A DNA stretch of 64,000 nt from Coenobita brevimanus (GCA_032717465.1 CM064666.1:4892528-4956527), one strand, 5' to 3'. Shown: positions 23,266 to 34,352, numbered from the stretch's first letter. Translations and numbers: made by a program. The notes: generated by a model from the letters alone, not told the origin.

Positions 23266-23441
23266 TCGAAATTGTGTGGGCCCAGATTATCAACGCGTGG
23301 GAGCCGGAGAACGAGAGGACTCGGGCCCGCCTCCTCCAGCACACCAAGGACGAGTGGGAGTTGTTCAGACGAAACCGGCAAACCATCAACAAGACTGTTT
23401 CCCAGGTGCCGCGACGCCTGCATGAGGTTTTTAAGGCATGA
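23265..23441 (+). pseudogene. Tc1-like transposase C-terminal fragment
   Basis: A 58-codon frame without ATG, ending in TGA at 23439-23441. It reads IEIVWAQIINAW, then ENERTRARLLQHTKDEWE, then NKTVSQVPRRLHEVFK. This matches the end of DD34E transposases (NPIENVW, the RT..L..H..WE block and SMPRRL..VI). The Glu of IEIVW would be the last catalytic residue. Everything upstream of it, including the DNA-binding domain and both catalytic Asp, is deleted exactly at the left inverted-repeat boundary. Confidence 0.85.
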
Positions 23442-23895
23442 GGCCACTGGACTACTTACTAAGGCGTTCCCGGTTGCTTTGGCTTGACAGTCTCGGTAAA
23501 CACTGACATAGATATATTCTGGGAGTTTGGATAAGAATTATGTTTCAGTTTCCCTCTAACAGATTATGAGATATCGTTATCACATCCACCCAAGAGCACA
23601 GACATCAAATTTATTTACCTCTTATGCACAATTATTGTAAATAGCCTTTTCATACAGAGATGTCATTAAATAATTATTGAATTGACATGATGGTGACTGT
23701 ATAGAGTGAGTGTAAACTGCGAGGGTGATCATATTTACTGTGGACACAGCCATGTCAAAGGTTGCATGTAATATTTAGTTCCAAAAATTACATGTAAGGG
23801 TAGAGGAAGTTTCTTATCCAAACATTACGGAAGACAAAGCCATGCAGATTCCATTCTGCATCTGAAGTTAAAATACACGGATAAACACAGATATC

Positions 23896-24266
23896 TGGCT
23901 CCGCACTAATGTTTGATCTGTCACGTCTGTACTATACATTTCTCTCACGAGCTAGTCTTTCATATCACAACATATCTCAAGCTTGTTATCTGACGACGCT
24001 ATACAAGGTGTAATGCAGCTTTACCGAATAGCAACTCCTTTATATGACGCCCTGAATGAAAGAAAATAGACAAATTGTGTGGCCACAACTCTGCATTTCA
24101 TTCTCACTCCACCCCAGCACCATCCCTCGTCCCCCCACCCACTTTCCCTTCTCTCTCTGGCCCCTCCCTCTCAGCCCCTCTTACTCCTGTCTGACTTGCC
24201 GCGCATAAACGAGCCAGTCTGAGGCACGGGGTACAGAGGATAGGTGATTATTTATGGCCACGACTG
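23896..24266 (-). repeat. Right terminal inverted repeat of the Tc1-like element
   Basis: 371 bp, inverted relative to the left arm. About 28 bases shorter because of small deletions. Confidence 0.88.
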
Positions 24267-24374
24267 TACCTATCTCAGTTTTAGGTGTCAATACCAAGGG
24301 ATAAAGAAACTCTGTCCAAAGGATACGTGGGGGCCTGGGAAGTAAACCCATCTCTATTACAGATATTATAGAAT

Positions 24375-24377
<3 letters not shown>

Positions 24378-24422
<45 letters not shown>
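24378..24422. repeat. (CT)n microsatellite
   Basis: About 22 CT units just outside the Tc1-like element. Confidence 0.97.
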
Positions 24423-24426
<4 letters not shown>

Positions 24427-24439
24427 GTGAGTGTAAGGA

Positions 24440-24800
24440 TGCAAGTCATTTTGTGGTGGTTCTAGCTTGTTGGCCGGACGGGTAGGTTTATGGGCAGTTG
24501 GATGGGGTAGATTGATAGTTGGTGGGATGGGTGGGTGCCCAGCGAGGTGGGTGAAATGGTTGGGGTGGATGGGTGTGGTGGTAAGTGGGCAATGTTTGTG
24601 GGGTTGGTGCGTGGACAGGGCTGGGTGTGTGGGTGAGAAGTGTGTGTGGGTTGGCATGGTGGGGTAATCTGGTAGATTGTACATATGGGTGGGATGGGTG
24701 CTTTTTGGGGGGTGGGGTGGGGTGGGGTGGATTTTTTTTTTTTTTTCAACAAGGCAGGAGACGGCCTCATTACACTGGGTTAATGGATTGCTATATAGAT
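24440..24800 (+). repeat. G-rich GGGTGG tract with conserved end word
   Basis: Runs such as GGTGGGATGGGTGGGTG and GGGGTGGGGTGGGGTGG dominate. It ends in ACAAGGCAGGAGACGGCCTC and ATTACACTGGG. A diverged version of that end word follows the other G-rich tract at 46.66 kb, so the two may be members of one dispersed family. Confidence 0.6.
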
Positions 24801-24824
24801 GGGTTGGTGCGTGAATGTTGACAA

Positions 24825-24895
24825 ATAGGTCCAGTGGGGAATAGATCTATGGGGTAAATAGGTCTATAAGGGGCAATAGGTTAATGGGCATATGT
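24825..24895 (+). repeat. Short minisatellite, ~20 bp unit (AAATAGGTctATgGGG)
   Basis: About four units: AAATAGGTCCAGTGGGG, AATAGATCTATGGGGT, AAATAGGTCTATAAGGGG and CAATAGGTTAATGGGC. The same unit recurs in a longer array at 35735-36025. Confidence 0.65.
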
Positions 24896-25855
24896 CCCGG
24901 TGGAACTGGGCCGAGGAGGAAACGTAGGTCATTCATCTTCTGTATCTTCCATCTTTTCCCATTTTTATGAGGTCGATATGTTTGCCCAGTCTTCGTCATA
25001 CAGCTCGGCCCTGCTTCTCCTCCCGCATCAGCCCCTTCACCCTCAAATCTTCGTTCAGACAATTCATCCACCTCCTCTTGGGCATTCCTCTCTTCCTCTT
25101 TCCTTGTATGCAAGTTTATTTCCATTGCTCTCCTTCCTAATTTTTCTTCATCCTATCTCATCACTTTCCTTTACCGATGTAGGTTTCCTTCTTGCACCTT
25201 CTTTGATACTTCACCGACCTTCATTGTCCCTCAGACTCTTACATTTCTAATCCTGTCTAGCTTCGTTACTCACACATCCATCTCAATATTCTCATATCTG
25301 CTGCACCCAGCCTTTACTCCTAAACATTTTCCATTGCCAACGTCTCATTCTTTCTCCACTATAACAATTTTTTCCTCCTGTACTTTCATCATTATGCACG
25401 TTTCAGCGCCACACATCAGAGCCGGTCTCACTACCGTTTTACAAGTACATGCCATACTCCTAAGACTCACGATGCATCTTTTAACACACAGCACTCACGA
25501 TACATTCCTCCAATTTCTCCAGCCCACCTGCATACTGGGTATTATTTCTCCATCCAAGTCTTCATCCACAGCCATCACTGATCCTAGATATTTAAAGTTC
25601 CCCACTCTTTTCATCTCTTTCCCTGCAAACTTATTTCTAAGTTTTAAACCTCAAGTATTTCATATTCTCCTACTGACCATCATTCGTTTGTCTTCCTTAG
25701 CCAGTCTCTATTCTTCTAATTTTCTCTGCATAGTGCCATGTCATCAGCAAATAGGATATATCAAGGGGACTTAACTCTTACCCCATAAATCAGCACCAAT
25801 TGTAGTCAGATTTAAAAAGGCAAAGCCTTAAAAAAAATCCCTTATGTAAACCAAC

Positions 25856-25858
<3 letters not shown>

Positions 25859-25899
<41 letters not shown>
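25859..25899. repeat. A41 homopolymer within RTE RT
   Basis: A pure A run on the plus strand. The RT motifs on either side remain colinear, so it looks like a slippage expansion or a small insertion rather than a large replacement. Confidence 0.9.
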
Positions 25900-25901
<2 letters not shown>

Positions 25902-26663
25902 ATTCAGACCTACGCTGCTTCTCACCTGGGTTTACATCTCCTCATACGTAGCCTGTACAGTCCTCACGTAGTTCCCCAGCACCGTCATCTCCCTCATACA
26001 CCTCCAGACCTTTTAACGTAGCGCTCTGTCGTAGGCCTTCTCCATGTCAATGAAAATCAGATTCTCTCCTCTCTGCCTCTCACTGTGTTTCTCCATCATC
26101 TGCCTCAGTGCAAAAATTATGATTGTCGTCCTTCTACCTAGTATAAAACCAAACTTCTCCCCTGTTGTTGTCTCGTCCCTAAGCCTTCTCTGTATAAACT
26201 TTTGCCAAGCCTTCATCATACGCGATATTGTAAGATTTATCGCCTACAGTTCTGGGTGTCTCACTTCTCTTTGTAGATAGGTTCAGTCATACTATCTCTC
26301 CAGTTATCCTGCATTTTCTCCTGCACAAACATCTTTAGCTTTATCCCCCACAACAAATCAATCTCTTCTTCACCCACCCACTTCCAAATCTTCACTAACA
26401 TCTGGCCCCATTGTGTTTCAGCTCTTCATTCTTTCCAGTGTCTTTTTACCCTTTTTTCTGTTTATATCTGCCATTAAACCCTCATCTGGGACTCCATTCC
26501 CAAAGAATACCCTCTAATTCTCCTCATAACAGCATCTTTTCAAAGTATCCTTTCCACCAATCCCTGATCTTGTCCTGGTCACATAAAACTGCTCGTAATT
26601 CGTCCTTATCTACTTGATGCGTCTGAAATCCCTGGTTATCTGATTCATATCTTGATTTCTCGC

Positions 26664-26701
<38 letters not shown>

Positions 26702-27514
26702 GGTGTTTCCAACTCCTCATACACCTCACTGCATGTTTGCGCCTTTGCTTTTGCCACTGTTTTCTTTGTTATTTTGCCTGCAAATAGATTTCTCTATCAT
26801 CCTGTTACCATGATGTATCACACTTCTTCTTAGCTTCCTTTTTAGCGTCTATTTCTTCCTGCGTTTCCTTGTGCCACCACCATGTCTCTTTATCACCAAA
26901 GGGTCTCCTTGCAGTTGACATTCCCAAAACCTCCTTCCCCACTCTCACTATTACCTGGCTCTTTTCCGTCCACCAATCCTGCATGCTTTTCAGTGATATA
27001 ACACCATCCCAAATTTTCTTCCTCAGATCCTCCTTCCTCAACCTCCACTACTTTATTCAGGGTGTCCCATGCTCTGGTTTTCTTTTGTCACTCCTCATCT
27101 CACGATCCAACATTACCGGTCTATGTTGTGCTGCCACACTTTACCAGTTTATGACCTTGCAATCATTATTAACCACTATCAGTTGGAATCTCCCATACAT
27201 TACTAAGTCTGTCTGACTTTCTCTTTCTTCAATCATGTTGGTCCAAAACCTGTTAGCTTTCATCATCACCATCATCATCATCCGGACCTCCCTTCCCACC
27301 CAAGGGCAGGGTGAGGAGTAGCAATGTCCAGACAACCCAAAATTGCCCAATCCAATGGGCCACGCTTCCATTCACTCATCATGCAAGCCTCCGGAATCCT
27401 GGCTCTATCGGATACGGCAAAAACATTCACCATGTTCTGTAGCTTCACATAATCGTATCCGACAGAGTCAATCCAGACGCTGCCACGTTAAAAAGGGGTT
27501 CCAGAAATCCCTGA

Positions 27515-29219
27515 TCATGCACTTCTCACAAAATTCATCCAGCCTGCTCGGTCTCCTGTCAGTTCCCTAGCCCCACCGACTTCCAAACCTCTCTTCCTCA
27601 CACATTCATCCATTATATCTCTCCACCTTCTCCTTGGCCTACCTCGCCTCTTCCCTCCTTCGAATTCGCTCAGATATACCTTCTTCACCACTCTATTGTT
27701 ATCCATTCTCTCCACATGACCATATCATCTCAGTACACTCTCTTCAATTCTGGTGTCCACCGACTTCCTCACTCCACATCTTTCACGAATCACATTATTT
27801 CGTATCCTATCCACCCTCTGTACTCCACATACATTCCTCAGCAGTCCCATCTTCACTGCTCTTACTCTTGTCTTTTCATTTTCATGCCACACCATAGTCT
27901 CACAACCATATGTTAAAGTTGGCACTAACACTCCTTCATGTAAGCCTCGTGCAGCTGCGACACTCAAGCCTCTGTTTCTTATCAAGGCCTTCATTGCACC
28001 AGCTACTTTTCTTCCTTGTGTCACTCTACTTTCAACTTCTTTTGCACATTTTCCTCTCTTTTCTATCACAGTACCCAGGTATTTGAACTCTCACCATTTC
28101 CAGTCTCTCTCCATTCACTGTTACATTGCACTGGGAGTCACCTTCTCTCTCAATAACCATCACTTTACTCTTTTCTACATTTACTTTCAAGGAACGACGC
28201 TCACAGACATCAACAAAACTCTACTCTAGCCTACCAAGTTCTTGTCCGGTACTTGCAATCTGTCCTGCATCATCAGCATACAACAAATTTGAGATATTCC
28301 AACCATCACCATTCATTACCAATGCCATCCCTCTCTCCATTACTCGTGTTTTCACTTCTCTCATCACCCCATCCATATATACATTGAACAACCATGGGGA
28401 CATCACACAACCTTGTCGCACGCCCACACTAATTGTGAACCATTCACTTAGATGCCCATTAACCCTGACACATGCTTCACTACCATCATAAAAACTCTTG
28501 AGGGCACCTAGAGGCTTACCATCTACATCGTACATGCGCAAAACTTTCCACAATCCTCCTCTGTCCACTTTGCCATATGCTTTTTCCAGATCCATGAATG
28601 CCATAAACACCTTATGGTCCTTTTCACAAGCCTTCTCTACTATCTGTCTCACTGCAAATATTTGTTTCACACATCCTCTGCCACTCCTAACGCCACCCTC
28701 TTCATCACTCACTAGGACTTCTGATATGTCTCTTACTTTTTCTATAATAATTCATCCATATACCTTCCCTACCACACTCAGTAAGCTTATGCCACGATAA
28801 TTTTTGCACTCACTTCGTTCACCTTTATTTTTGTACAGGGGTACAATCACAGCCTTTATCCATTCTGCAGGCACAGTTTCACTCATCCATGCCTTCATAC
28901 ATATCTCCAACAAGCACTTCATTCCATTCCCTCCACTACATTTAAGCATCTCTGCATACACCTCATCAAACCCAGCTGCTTTCCCATTTTTCAGCTGCTT
29001 CACAGCACTCTTCACCTATGCAAGTGTCACGTTTCCTGGCACTGCCTTCTTTCTCTGCACCCCCCCAAAACCAATCATGTTTACAGCTGCTCTGCTCACT
29101 CTATCCTCATTCATCAGGCTTTCAAAATATTCTTTCCATCTGGTCCTTACTTCATCTTCATGGGTTAATAATCTACCACCTGCATCTTTCACATCATCCC
29201 ATTTCTTTCCACTTTCACT
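27515..29219 (-). pseudogene. LINE reverse transcriptase, broken
   Basis: Blocks in order are NGKAAGFDEVYAEMLK and NYRGISLLSVVGKVY (29015-28752), then GRGCVKQIFAVRQIVEKA, AFMDLEKAYGKVDR, VRQGCVMSPWLFN and LLYADDAGQIA (28712-28221). Next is QGRKVAGAMKALIRNRG with LTYGCETMVW (28069-27725), and last GHVERMDNN and RRGRPRRRWRDIM (27715-27515). Each change of block is a frameshift or stop. The layout is the same as the open RT at 38.3-40.2 kb, with clearly different sequence, so they are sister subfamilies. Confidence 0.85.
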
Positions 29220-30695
29220 TCAACATTTCCGCACCTCTTTCCAGAATAACTTTCTATTTTCACAGTAGTTCGCATTCATTTTTCTTCCTAGATCCTCATT
29301 TACCTCCTTCTTTTTCCTCTTCACTAGTCTCTTTATGTGCTTCTTGCTCTCAATATATTGAGTTCTTATTTCAACTGAACCCCTATCCTGTAACCACTTT
29401 AGCCACTTTTTCCTCTTTTCCTCCATCGCTCTCTTTACCTCCTCATCCCACCATGCTGTACCTTTCTTCTTTGTTGTTACTCTTGCTACACAATACACCA
29501 CTTTAGCATTCCTAACTAAGCAATCCCTATATGCATTCCACAGTCTGTCCAGATCCATTTCATTCCAATTCAGTAATTCTAACTCGTCCTCTACTTTGGT
29601 CCTGTATTCATCTGCCATTTCTTTGATCCTCAGCTTCTCAACTTTCAGCCTTTCTCCCTGACTGCTTCTCTCTCTCCTGATCCAACTCACTCCTCTCAGC
29701 TTGATCTTGCATACCACAATCATATGATCTGACAGACCTCCACATCGTCCTCTCACAGCCCTCGTATCAGCAACCATTCCCAGCATCAACCCCACTACGA
29801 GCACGTAATCAATCAGGCTTCTTTCAATACGATCCCCGTTCCCTCTATACCATGTATATTTATGTGCATCTCTGTGTTTGAAATACGTGTTACAAATGCA
29901 CAACCTCCTCTCCTGACACATATCCTTTAGTCTCTTCCCATTATCATTTTCTCTTGGTACTCCATTGCAAACCATTATGTCATCCTCAGGACCAGTGCCT
30001 ACTCTTCCATTCATATCCCCCTTCACAATCACTTTATAACTCCTGGGCACTTCTCCCACTACTTCACCCAGCTCATCCCAAAACCTGTCCTTCTCTCTCT
30101 CACTCCTGTCCTCACACGGTGCATAAGCTACAATCACTGCCACTTTCACCTTCTCAAACTTGAACTTGACATACATACACCTCGAGCTGAGACATTTGCA
30201 GTCTCTCAATCCACTCTGCCACACCTCATTCATCAACAAAGCAACTCCTTCCTTGCATCTTCCTCTCCCAGTCATTCCCAATCTTACACATTTCACACCC
30301 TCCCACTCCTCCACTTCGCACCATTTCATCTTCTTTTCACACAATGCTAGTATGGTTGCATATCTTGCACTCTTAAACACATTCACCACTTCCACCCTCT
30401 TGCTCTCCTCATTCACACCTCTCACATTCCACATAGCCATGCGAGTCTGCCCATTTGGTTGGGGCCCTGGGCAGGTATTGGGCCCTCCGAGGCTCTCTGA
30501 AACAACTGCCATGATTAAGTGATTTTGGATAGGGGAATCTGGGGTACACTTAACCCTGCCAGAAACCCCGGTTATATGGTTACCACCCAGCGTGGTAAAT
30601 GGTTTCCTGGGTACAGGAAACCATTTGGCTTGACACTCAGTGTAAACGTCATATGGCACCTCTACGTTTAGTGAGTGGATGATGGGTGACCTCAC
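29220..30695 (-). CDS. LINE endonuclease frame (EEP domain)
   Basis: The frame is 491 codons. The first ~85 residues derive from the leader. The endonuclease domain begins at MAMWNVRGVN (residue about 87, the conserved Asn motif). It continues with LALCEKKMKW (the E-T/K motif), VKGDMNGRVGTG (GDxN motif, usually GDFN), KYTWYRGNG and IDYVLV. It ends at GGLSDHMIVVCKI (the SDH motif). A basic linker (TAWWDEEVKRAMEEKRKKW) leads toward RT. All catalytic motifs look present, so this half may have been lost recently. Downstream RT is broken by several frameshifts and stops between 29220 and 28710. The true start is probably near residue 62 or 87 rather than 30695. Confidence 0.8.
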   Translation of the reverse strand: MRSPIIHSLNVEVPYDVYTECQAKWFPVPRKPFTTLGGNHITGVSGRVKCTPDSPIQNHLIMAVVSESLGGPNTCPGPQPNGQTRMAMWNVRGVNEESKRVEVVNVFKSARYATILALCEKKMKWCEVEEWEGVKCVRLGMTGRGRCKEGVALLMNEVWQSGLRDCKCLSSRCMYVKFKFEKVKVAVIVAYAPCEDRSEREKDRFWDELGEVVGEVPRSYKVIVKGDMNGRVGTGPEDDIMVCNGVPRENDNGKRLKDMCQERRLCICNTYFKHRDAHKYTWYRGNGDRIERSLIDYVLVVGLMLGMVADTRAVRGRCGGLSDHMIVVCKIKLRGVSWIRRERSSQGERLKVEKLRIKEMADEYRTKVEDELELLNWNEMDLDRLWNAYRDCLVRNAKVVYCVARVTTKKKGTAWWDEEVKRAMEEKRKKWLKWLQDRGSVEIRTQYIESKKHIKRLVKRKKKEVNEDLGRKMNANYCENRKLFWKEVRKC

Positions 30696-31418
30696 CTAAA
30701 AAAAAAAAAAAAAATGTTAGCAATAGCCAAATCACACACCACTGCAAATTATACCATACTAATTTATCTCCCCCTCTTCAGTGTACTCCAGCGCACCTCG
30801 ACCATCATGCACGCTCCCAGTCCCCCCTCTGCTCCTCTTGATGTGCCCATTAAGGCCTCCACCTAGGATTACCCTTTCACTCTCTGGTGTTGCCCCTAAA
30901 CTCTTGATCCATCTGTCCTCAGAGGACTTCCTTTTCTTCACAGCCAACTTGGGGAGAATCCACACAAACGATGTTAACCACCGTCCCATTCAGACCTTGA
31001 CATCATCCAGCCATTTCTTCTCACATTTTCTAGGCTATCCTGAAGGTCATAGGATAACACTATCCCCACTTGCATCTGCCTCCCAACTCTCTTGCCTTTT
31101 TCCCTTTCCATCTAGTTTCATGCATACACAATATTCTTAACTTCCTCTTCTCCATCAAATCCCCAAGCTCCTTTCCTCTTCCACTCATTGTCTCAACATT
31201 TTGGGTTCCCACTCTCACCTGGTATTATAACGGGGTTCAAGCAAGGCTCTGTGTGTCATGTAAAGGGTAGTTTCCTAAGCTCTTCTAGTTTAGCTTTGGC
31301 CAGCTTTAAAGCTGGACGTCTTTCCTGGTGCTAACCTCCCCTATCTTTCTGGACTTGGGACTGGTGCTGATATAGGCTGTCTTGACCCCCCTCCCAGTGA
31401 CTGGGATATTCATTTTAA

Positions 31419-31451
31419 CCCCTTAACCGCGGGGCGTCACTTTCGTGACGC
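31419..31451 (+). repeat. piggyBac left end: terminal repeat and subterminal palindrome
   Basis: TTAA-CCCC start followed by CCGCGGGGCGTCAC and a 7-bp-arm palindrome with TTTC loop. The core repeats at 31471-31493. Confidence 0.8.
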
Positions 31452-32138
31452 TTGGGCGCAATGGATCATACCGCGGGGCGTCACTTTTGTGATTCTGTGT
31501 TATTTTGAATTATCCCGAGCTTTCAAGTGGTGGCTTGTATCATCTATCAGTACTGCCAATGTCCAACACTAGTCAGCACTCCAAATCTCATCTGTACTCC
31601 CATCCATTGTTGACATTTTAGCGATTTTCCCCCCTTCCTGACTCCCCTCCCTACCTGCCCTCCATTACCCTGTCCTCTCACCACCCAGGCCGCGCTGCGC
31701 TAAGCAAAGCTCTCCCGGATTTTTCCACAGATTTCATCCATTGAAATAAGCCCTATGCCCTATACTTATACAAAATAATATATACCAAAAAAAAAAAAAG
31801 GTAAGTGATAGTGTTATACACCAGGAATTGGCTAATTATCACCTGACAACACCTCACGTGCATTTATTCGCTACATTACCACGGTAATTTCCCCTTTGAA
31901 TTATGCCTTGTAATCTATGTCTGTAATAAAAATATATATTATCAGAAAGGAAGGGAGAAGCCTAAGTGACATATACATTCACCTGGAACTACCTATTTTT
32001 TTATGTACTGCCGAGATTTTCTACCAATAATTTATTAGCATGTAAGTTAGCAGCAGTCAGCCTCATTGTCATTGTCAACCCTTGCCTTCTCAGATAAGCT
32101 GCGGCATTTAGTTCCTTGTCCTCCGCTGTGGTCAAAAC

Positions 32139-34352
32139 ATGTCGCACTCGTGCCCCACCATTTCTGCCACTTCTGCGCCCATTGCAAAGGGCCCTGTGAC
32201 CTCTACACCCATAAAAAGTCGTGAGGGAAGCAGGAAAGGACTAAGTGACTCTGCAGTGGCACGTGAACTAGCAGAATTGTCTTTGGTGGTGATGGATAGT
32301 GATTTTGGCCCTTCGGGTGAATCATGTGATAAGCCGGGTGAGGAAATCGTGCCAGAAAGTGCTAGTACGAGTGCTTCAGTGTCGGAAGTTATCCCTAGCT
32401 CCAAGGGAAAGGAGCCGTTAGTACAGCAAGGGAAGGATTTTGGGAAGGGGGTGAAAAGGCGGCGTGTTAGCCCCAGAACAATGGCCCCACGTGACCCAGC
32501 CCGCCATGAGTCCCGAGCTGATTCACCTCCCCGTTCCCCAAGCCCCACTTCACTCATTTCTTCCTCTTCATCTGCTGAATTATCTCCGGAGTCTTCGTCG
32601 TCGGAGTCACCACCAGCATCAACAGTGAAGGCAGGCCATAGAGGAAGAGGTAAATCCTGGACAAGTAAAAGTAGAGTTGCTACTAGAGTAAGGGCTGCTA
32701 GTGCTGTACAGCAACTCAGGGTCAGTGCAAGTGACCTTGAACGGGGTAAATTTGCCTCACAGCCACCCACCACCCTCACCCACCCTACACCGCCACGACA
32801 GGGAATCCTGGACGCCTTCGCGTGGACAGAAGGGTCCAATTTTGTGCCAGAATATTTAGTTTTTGATGAGAGCTCTTCAGAAGTACAGCCTGCCTTCACT
32901 CTTGACGATAATGCTGAGTGTGTGGACTTCCTTTTGGCCTTCCTAGATGATGAAGTCATGCAGCACATATGTGATGAGACCAACAGGTATGAATCACAAC
33001 GTGCTGCAAGTGGTACAGGTGCAGCCAAGATGCAACAGTGGTCCATGCTGGGAGTGCAGGAGCTGTATGTGTTCTTTGCCCTCATGCTTCTCATGCCACA
33101 CTCAAAGAAGCATGAGTTGGAAGAATACTGGTCCATGGACCCCTTATTTCCCTCACCCACCTTCAATAAGTACATGGCCAGAGATCGCTTCCGGAACATC
33201 ATGGGAAACCTGCACTTTGCCGACAATGATGTACCTTCCCAAACCGACCCACTCTGGAAGATCCGGGAGATTCTGAGCAAAATGAAGGATAAGTTTATGT
33301 CATTCTTCCACCCCTTTCAGAAGGTTGTCATTGACGAATCCTTGGTTATGTTCAGAGGACGTCTTCGGTTTGTACAGTACATTCCAAGCAAATGCCATCG
33401 CTTTGGAATCAAGTTCTTTGTACTGTGCGACTGTAAGACGGGGTACATCCTTGACTTCGTCATTTATTCAGCCAGCACTGTCGATCTGGATAAAACACAC
33501 CCCCTTGACTTCTCAGGCTGTGTAGTGAAAGTGCTCCCTGAAAAGTATTTTGGTGGGAATCATGTGCTGTATACAGACAACTATTATACAGCACCGAAAC
33601 TTGACAAATACCTTTCAGAGCACGGCATTGGCTCCTGCGGCACTGTCAAAAGTAATAGTGCCCACTTCCCTAAATTCAAAGAGGCAGGAACCTCGCAGCG
33701 AGGAGACGTGCACCTACGCAAGTCTGAGAAGATGCTGGCAATACGGTGGCATGACAAGAGGGTCGTGCACATGCTCACCACCGTACATAAGGGGGAAATG
33801 ACAGACAGTGGGAAGGTCGACCGTAGGACAGGCGAACCTGTGATGAAACCTGACGCTGTGTTAGACTACAATATCAACATGCGGCTGGTGGACAAGTCCG
33901 ACATGATGATTGGTGAGATCGACTGCCTCAGGAAGAATACTAGGTGGTACAGGAAAGTTTTTCTGCATCTCATAGATATGGCGATGCTGAACGCCTTCAT
34001 CCTGTACAAGATGAAGGTCAAGCCACCCAAGTCCTTCTCCCTGAGGTTGTTCGCCAGGACTTGTGTTCAGCAGCTGCTGGAAAGATATGGTAGGGTGACA
34101 GCAGCAACTCCAAGGCGCCATCCAGTAACATTTCCCGACCGACTTGAGCAGAGAGCGTATATGGTTCGGCACAGACTGGAGATAATGCCTGCCACAGGTA
34201 AAAGGAAGGCTGCGATCCGCAGGTGTCAGGTGTGTGCACATACCACCCGACGCACACCTGAGCACAAACGCGCCTCTTGGCAGTGCGCTGAGTGCCAGGT
34301 TCCCCTCTGTGTTACCTGCTTCTTTGATTACCACAGCCAGAAGCAGTTCTAA
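32139..34352 (+). CDS. piggyBac-type transposase, intact 737-aa frame
   Basis: Residues 1-225 are a low-complexity, Ser/Pro/Lys-rich N-terminal region with a basic KRRR patch near 107, a plausible nuclear signal. The DDE_Tnp_1_7-type core follows: QELYVFFALMLLMP, EEYWSMDPLF, RDRFRNIMGNLHFADND and PFQKVVIDESLVMFRGR, with the first catalytic Asp at 399. Next come GIKFFVLCDCKTGYILDF, VLYTDNYYTAPKL (second Asp at 480) and MRLVDKSDMM (third Asp at 585). Spacings of 81 and 105 are close to the 78 and 101 of the moth enzyme. The C-terminus (about 695-733) is a Cys/His finger (RCQVCAHTT, CAECQVPLCVTCFFDYH) as in known piggyBac transposases, which bind ends through it. No stop or frameshift is present. 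It lies 720 bp inside its own left end. Confidence 0.95.
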   Translation: MSHSCPTISATSAPIAKGPVTSTPIKSREGSRKGLSDSAVARELAELSLVVMDSDFGPSGESCDKPGEEIVPESASTSASVSEVIPSSKGKEPLVQQGKDFGKGVKRRRVSPRTMAPRDPARHESRADSPPRSPSPTSLISSSSSAELSPESSSSESPPASTVKAGHRGRGKSWTSKSRVATRVRAASAVQQLRVSASDLERGKFASQPPTTLTHPTPPRQGILDAFAWTEGSNFVPEYLVFDESSSEVQPAFTLDDNAECVDFLLAFLDDEVMQHICDETNRYESQRAASGTGAAKMQQWSMLGVQELYVFFALMLLMPHSKKHELEEYWSMDPLFPSPTFNKYMARDRFRNIMGNLHFADNDVPSQTDPLWKIREILSKMKDKFMSFFHPFQKVVIDESLVMFRGRLRFVQYIPSKCHRFGIKFFVLCDCKTGYILDFVIYSASTVDLDKTHPLDFSGCVVKVLPEKYFGGNHVLYTDNYYTAPKLDKYLSEHGIGSCGTVKSNSAHFPKFKEAGTSQRGDVHLRKSEKMLAIRWHDKRVVHMLTTVHKGEMTDSGKVDRRTGEPVMKPDAVLDYNINMRLVDKSDMMIGEIDCLRKNTRWYRKVFLHLIDMAMLNAFILYKMKVKPPKSFSLRLFARTCVQQLLERYGRVTAATPRRHPVTFPDRLEQRAYMVRHRLEIMPATGKRKAAIRRCQVCAHTTRRTPEHKRASWQCAECQVPLCVTCFFDYHSQKQF

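Larger units (their letters stand above)
22867..24266 (+). mobile_element. Tc1-like transposon deletion derivative with ~400 bp inverted repeats
   Basis: The outer ends both read CAGTCGTGGCCATAAATA inward, flanked by TA on each side (22865-22866 and 24267-24268), the Tc1/mariner target and end style. The left arm 22867-23265 is inverted at 23896-24266 with high but imperfect identity and several small indels. The centre (23266-23895) holds only the carboxyl end of a transposase and non-coding sequence. The arms include a purine-rich stretch (GGGGCCAGAGAGAG). Long arms of this size are unusual for Tc1-like elements, whose ends are usually tens to about 200 bp. Confidence 0.9.
27257..30706 (-). 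mobile_element. Nearly full-length RTE-like LINE nested in an older RTE
   Basis: On the minus strand it runs from a 5' leader (30706, GGTGAGGTCACCC) through endonuclease, RT and a GRPRRRW carboxyl block to a ~250 bp 3' UTR. It ends in GATGAT-type repeats at 27257-27280. The host RTE reads GCTAACA immediately before and again after it, a probable 7-bp target duplication. The boundary was set by the colinearity of the older element's endonuclease on both sides. Confidence 0.85.
24890..31245 (-). pseudogene. RTE-type LINE (FIDMEKAYDR family), split by a second LINE
   Basis: The outer segment 31245-30707 holds the endonuclease start: NVETMSGRGKELGDLMEKRK, LCMHETRWKGKKARELGG, and a GDLNGH-type motif decayed to GGGLNGH. 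The inner segment 27256-24890 resumes the same endonuclease (RESQTDLVMYGR, CKVIN, AAQHRPV). It continues through the linker (WWTEKSQ, TWWWHKETQEEI), RT (KFGFILGRRTT, FIDMEKAYDR, FADDM near 25765) and the carboxyl block (PKRRWMNCLNEDLRVKGL near 25070). Frameshifts are common. A 41-base A run sits inside the RT at 25859-25899 and a CT repeat in the linker at 26667-26698. Long dead. Confidence 0.85.

Noticed and set aside
27141..27371. 76-codon minus-strand frame as a separate gene
   Set aside because: It fuses the inner LINE's GATGAT tail to the resumed endonuclease of the older RTE, so it is a junction artefact that helped to define the nesting.
32132..33280. 382-codon frame antisense to the piggyBac transposase
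   Set aside because: It mirrors a coding strand with recognised domains and has no motif of its own.
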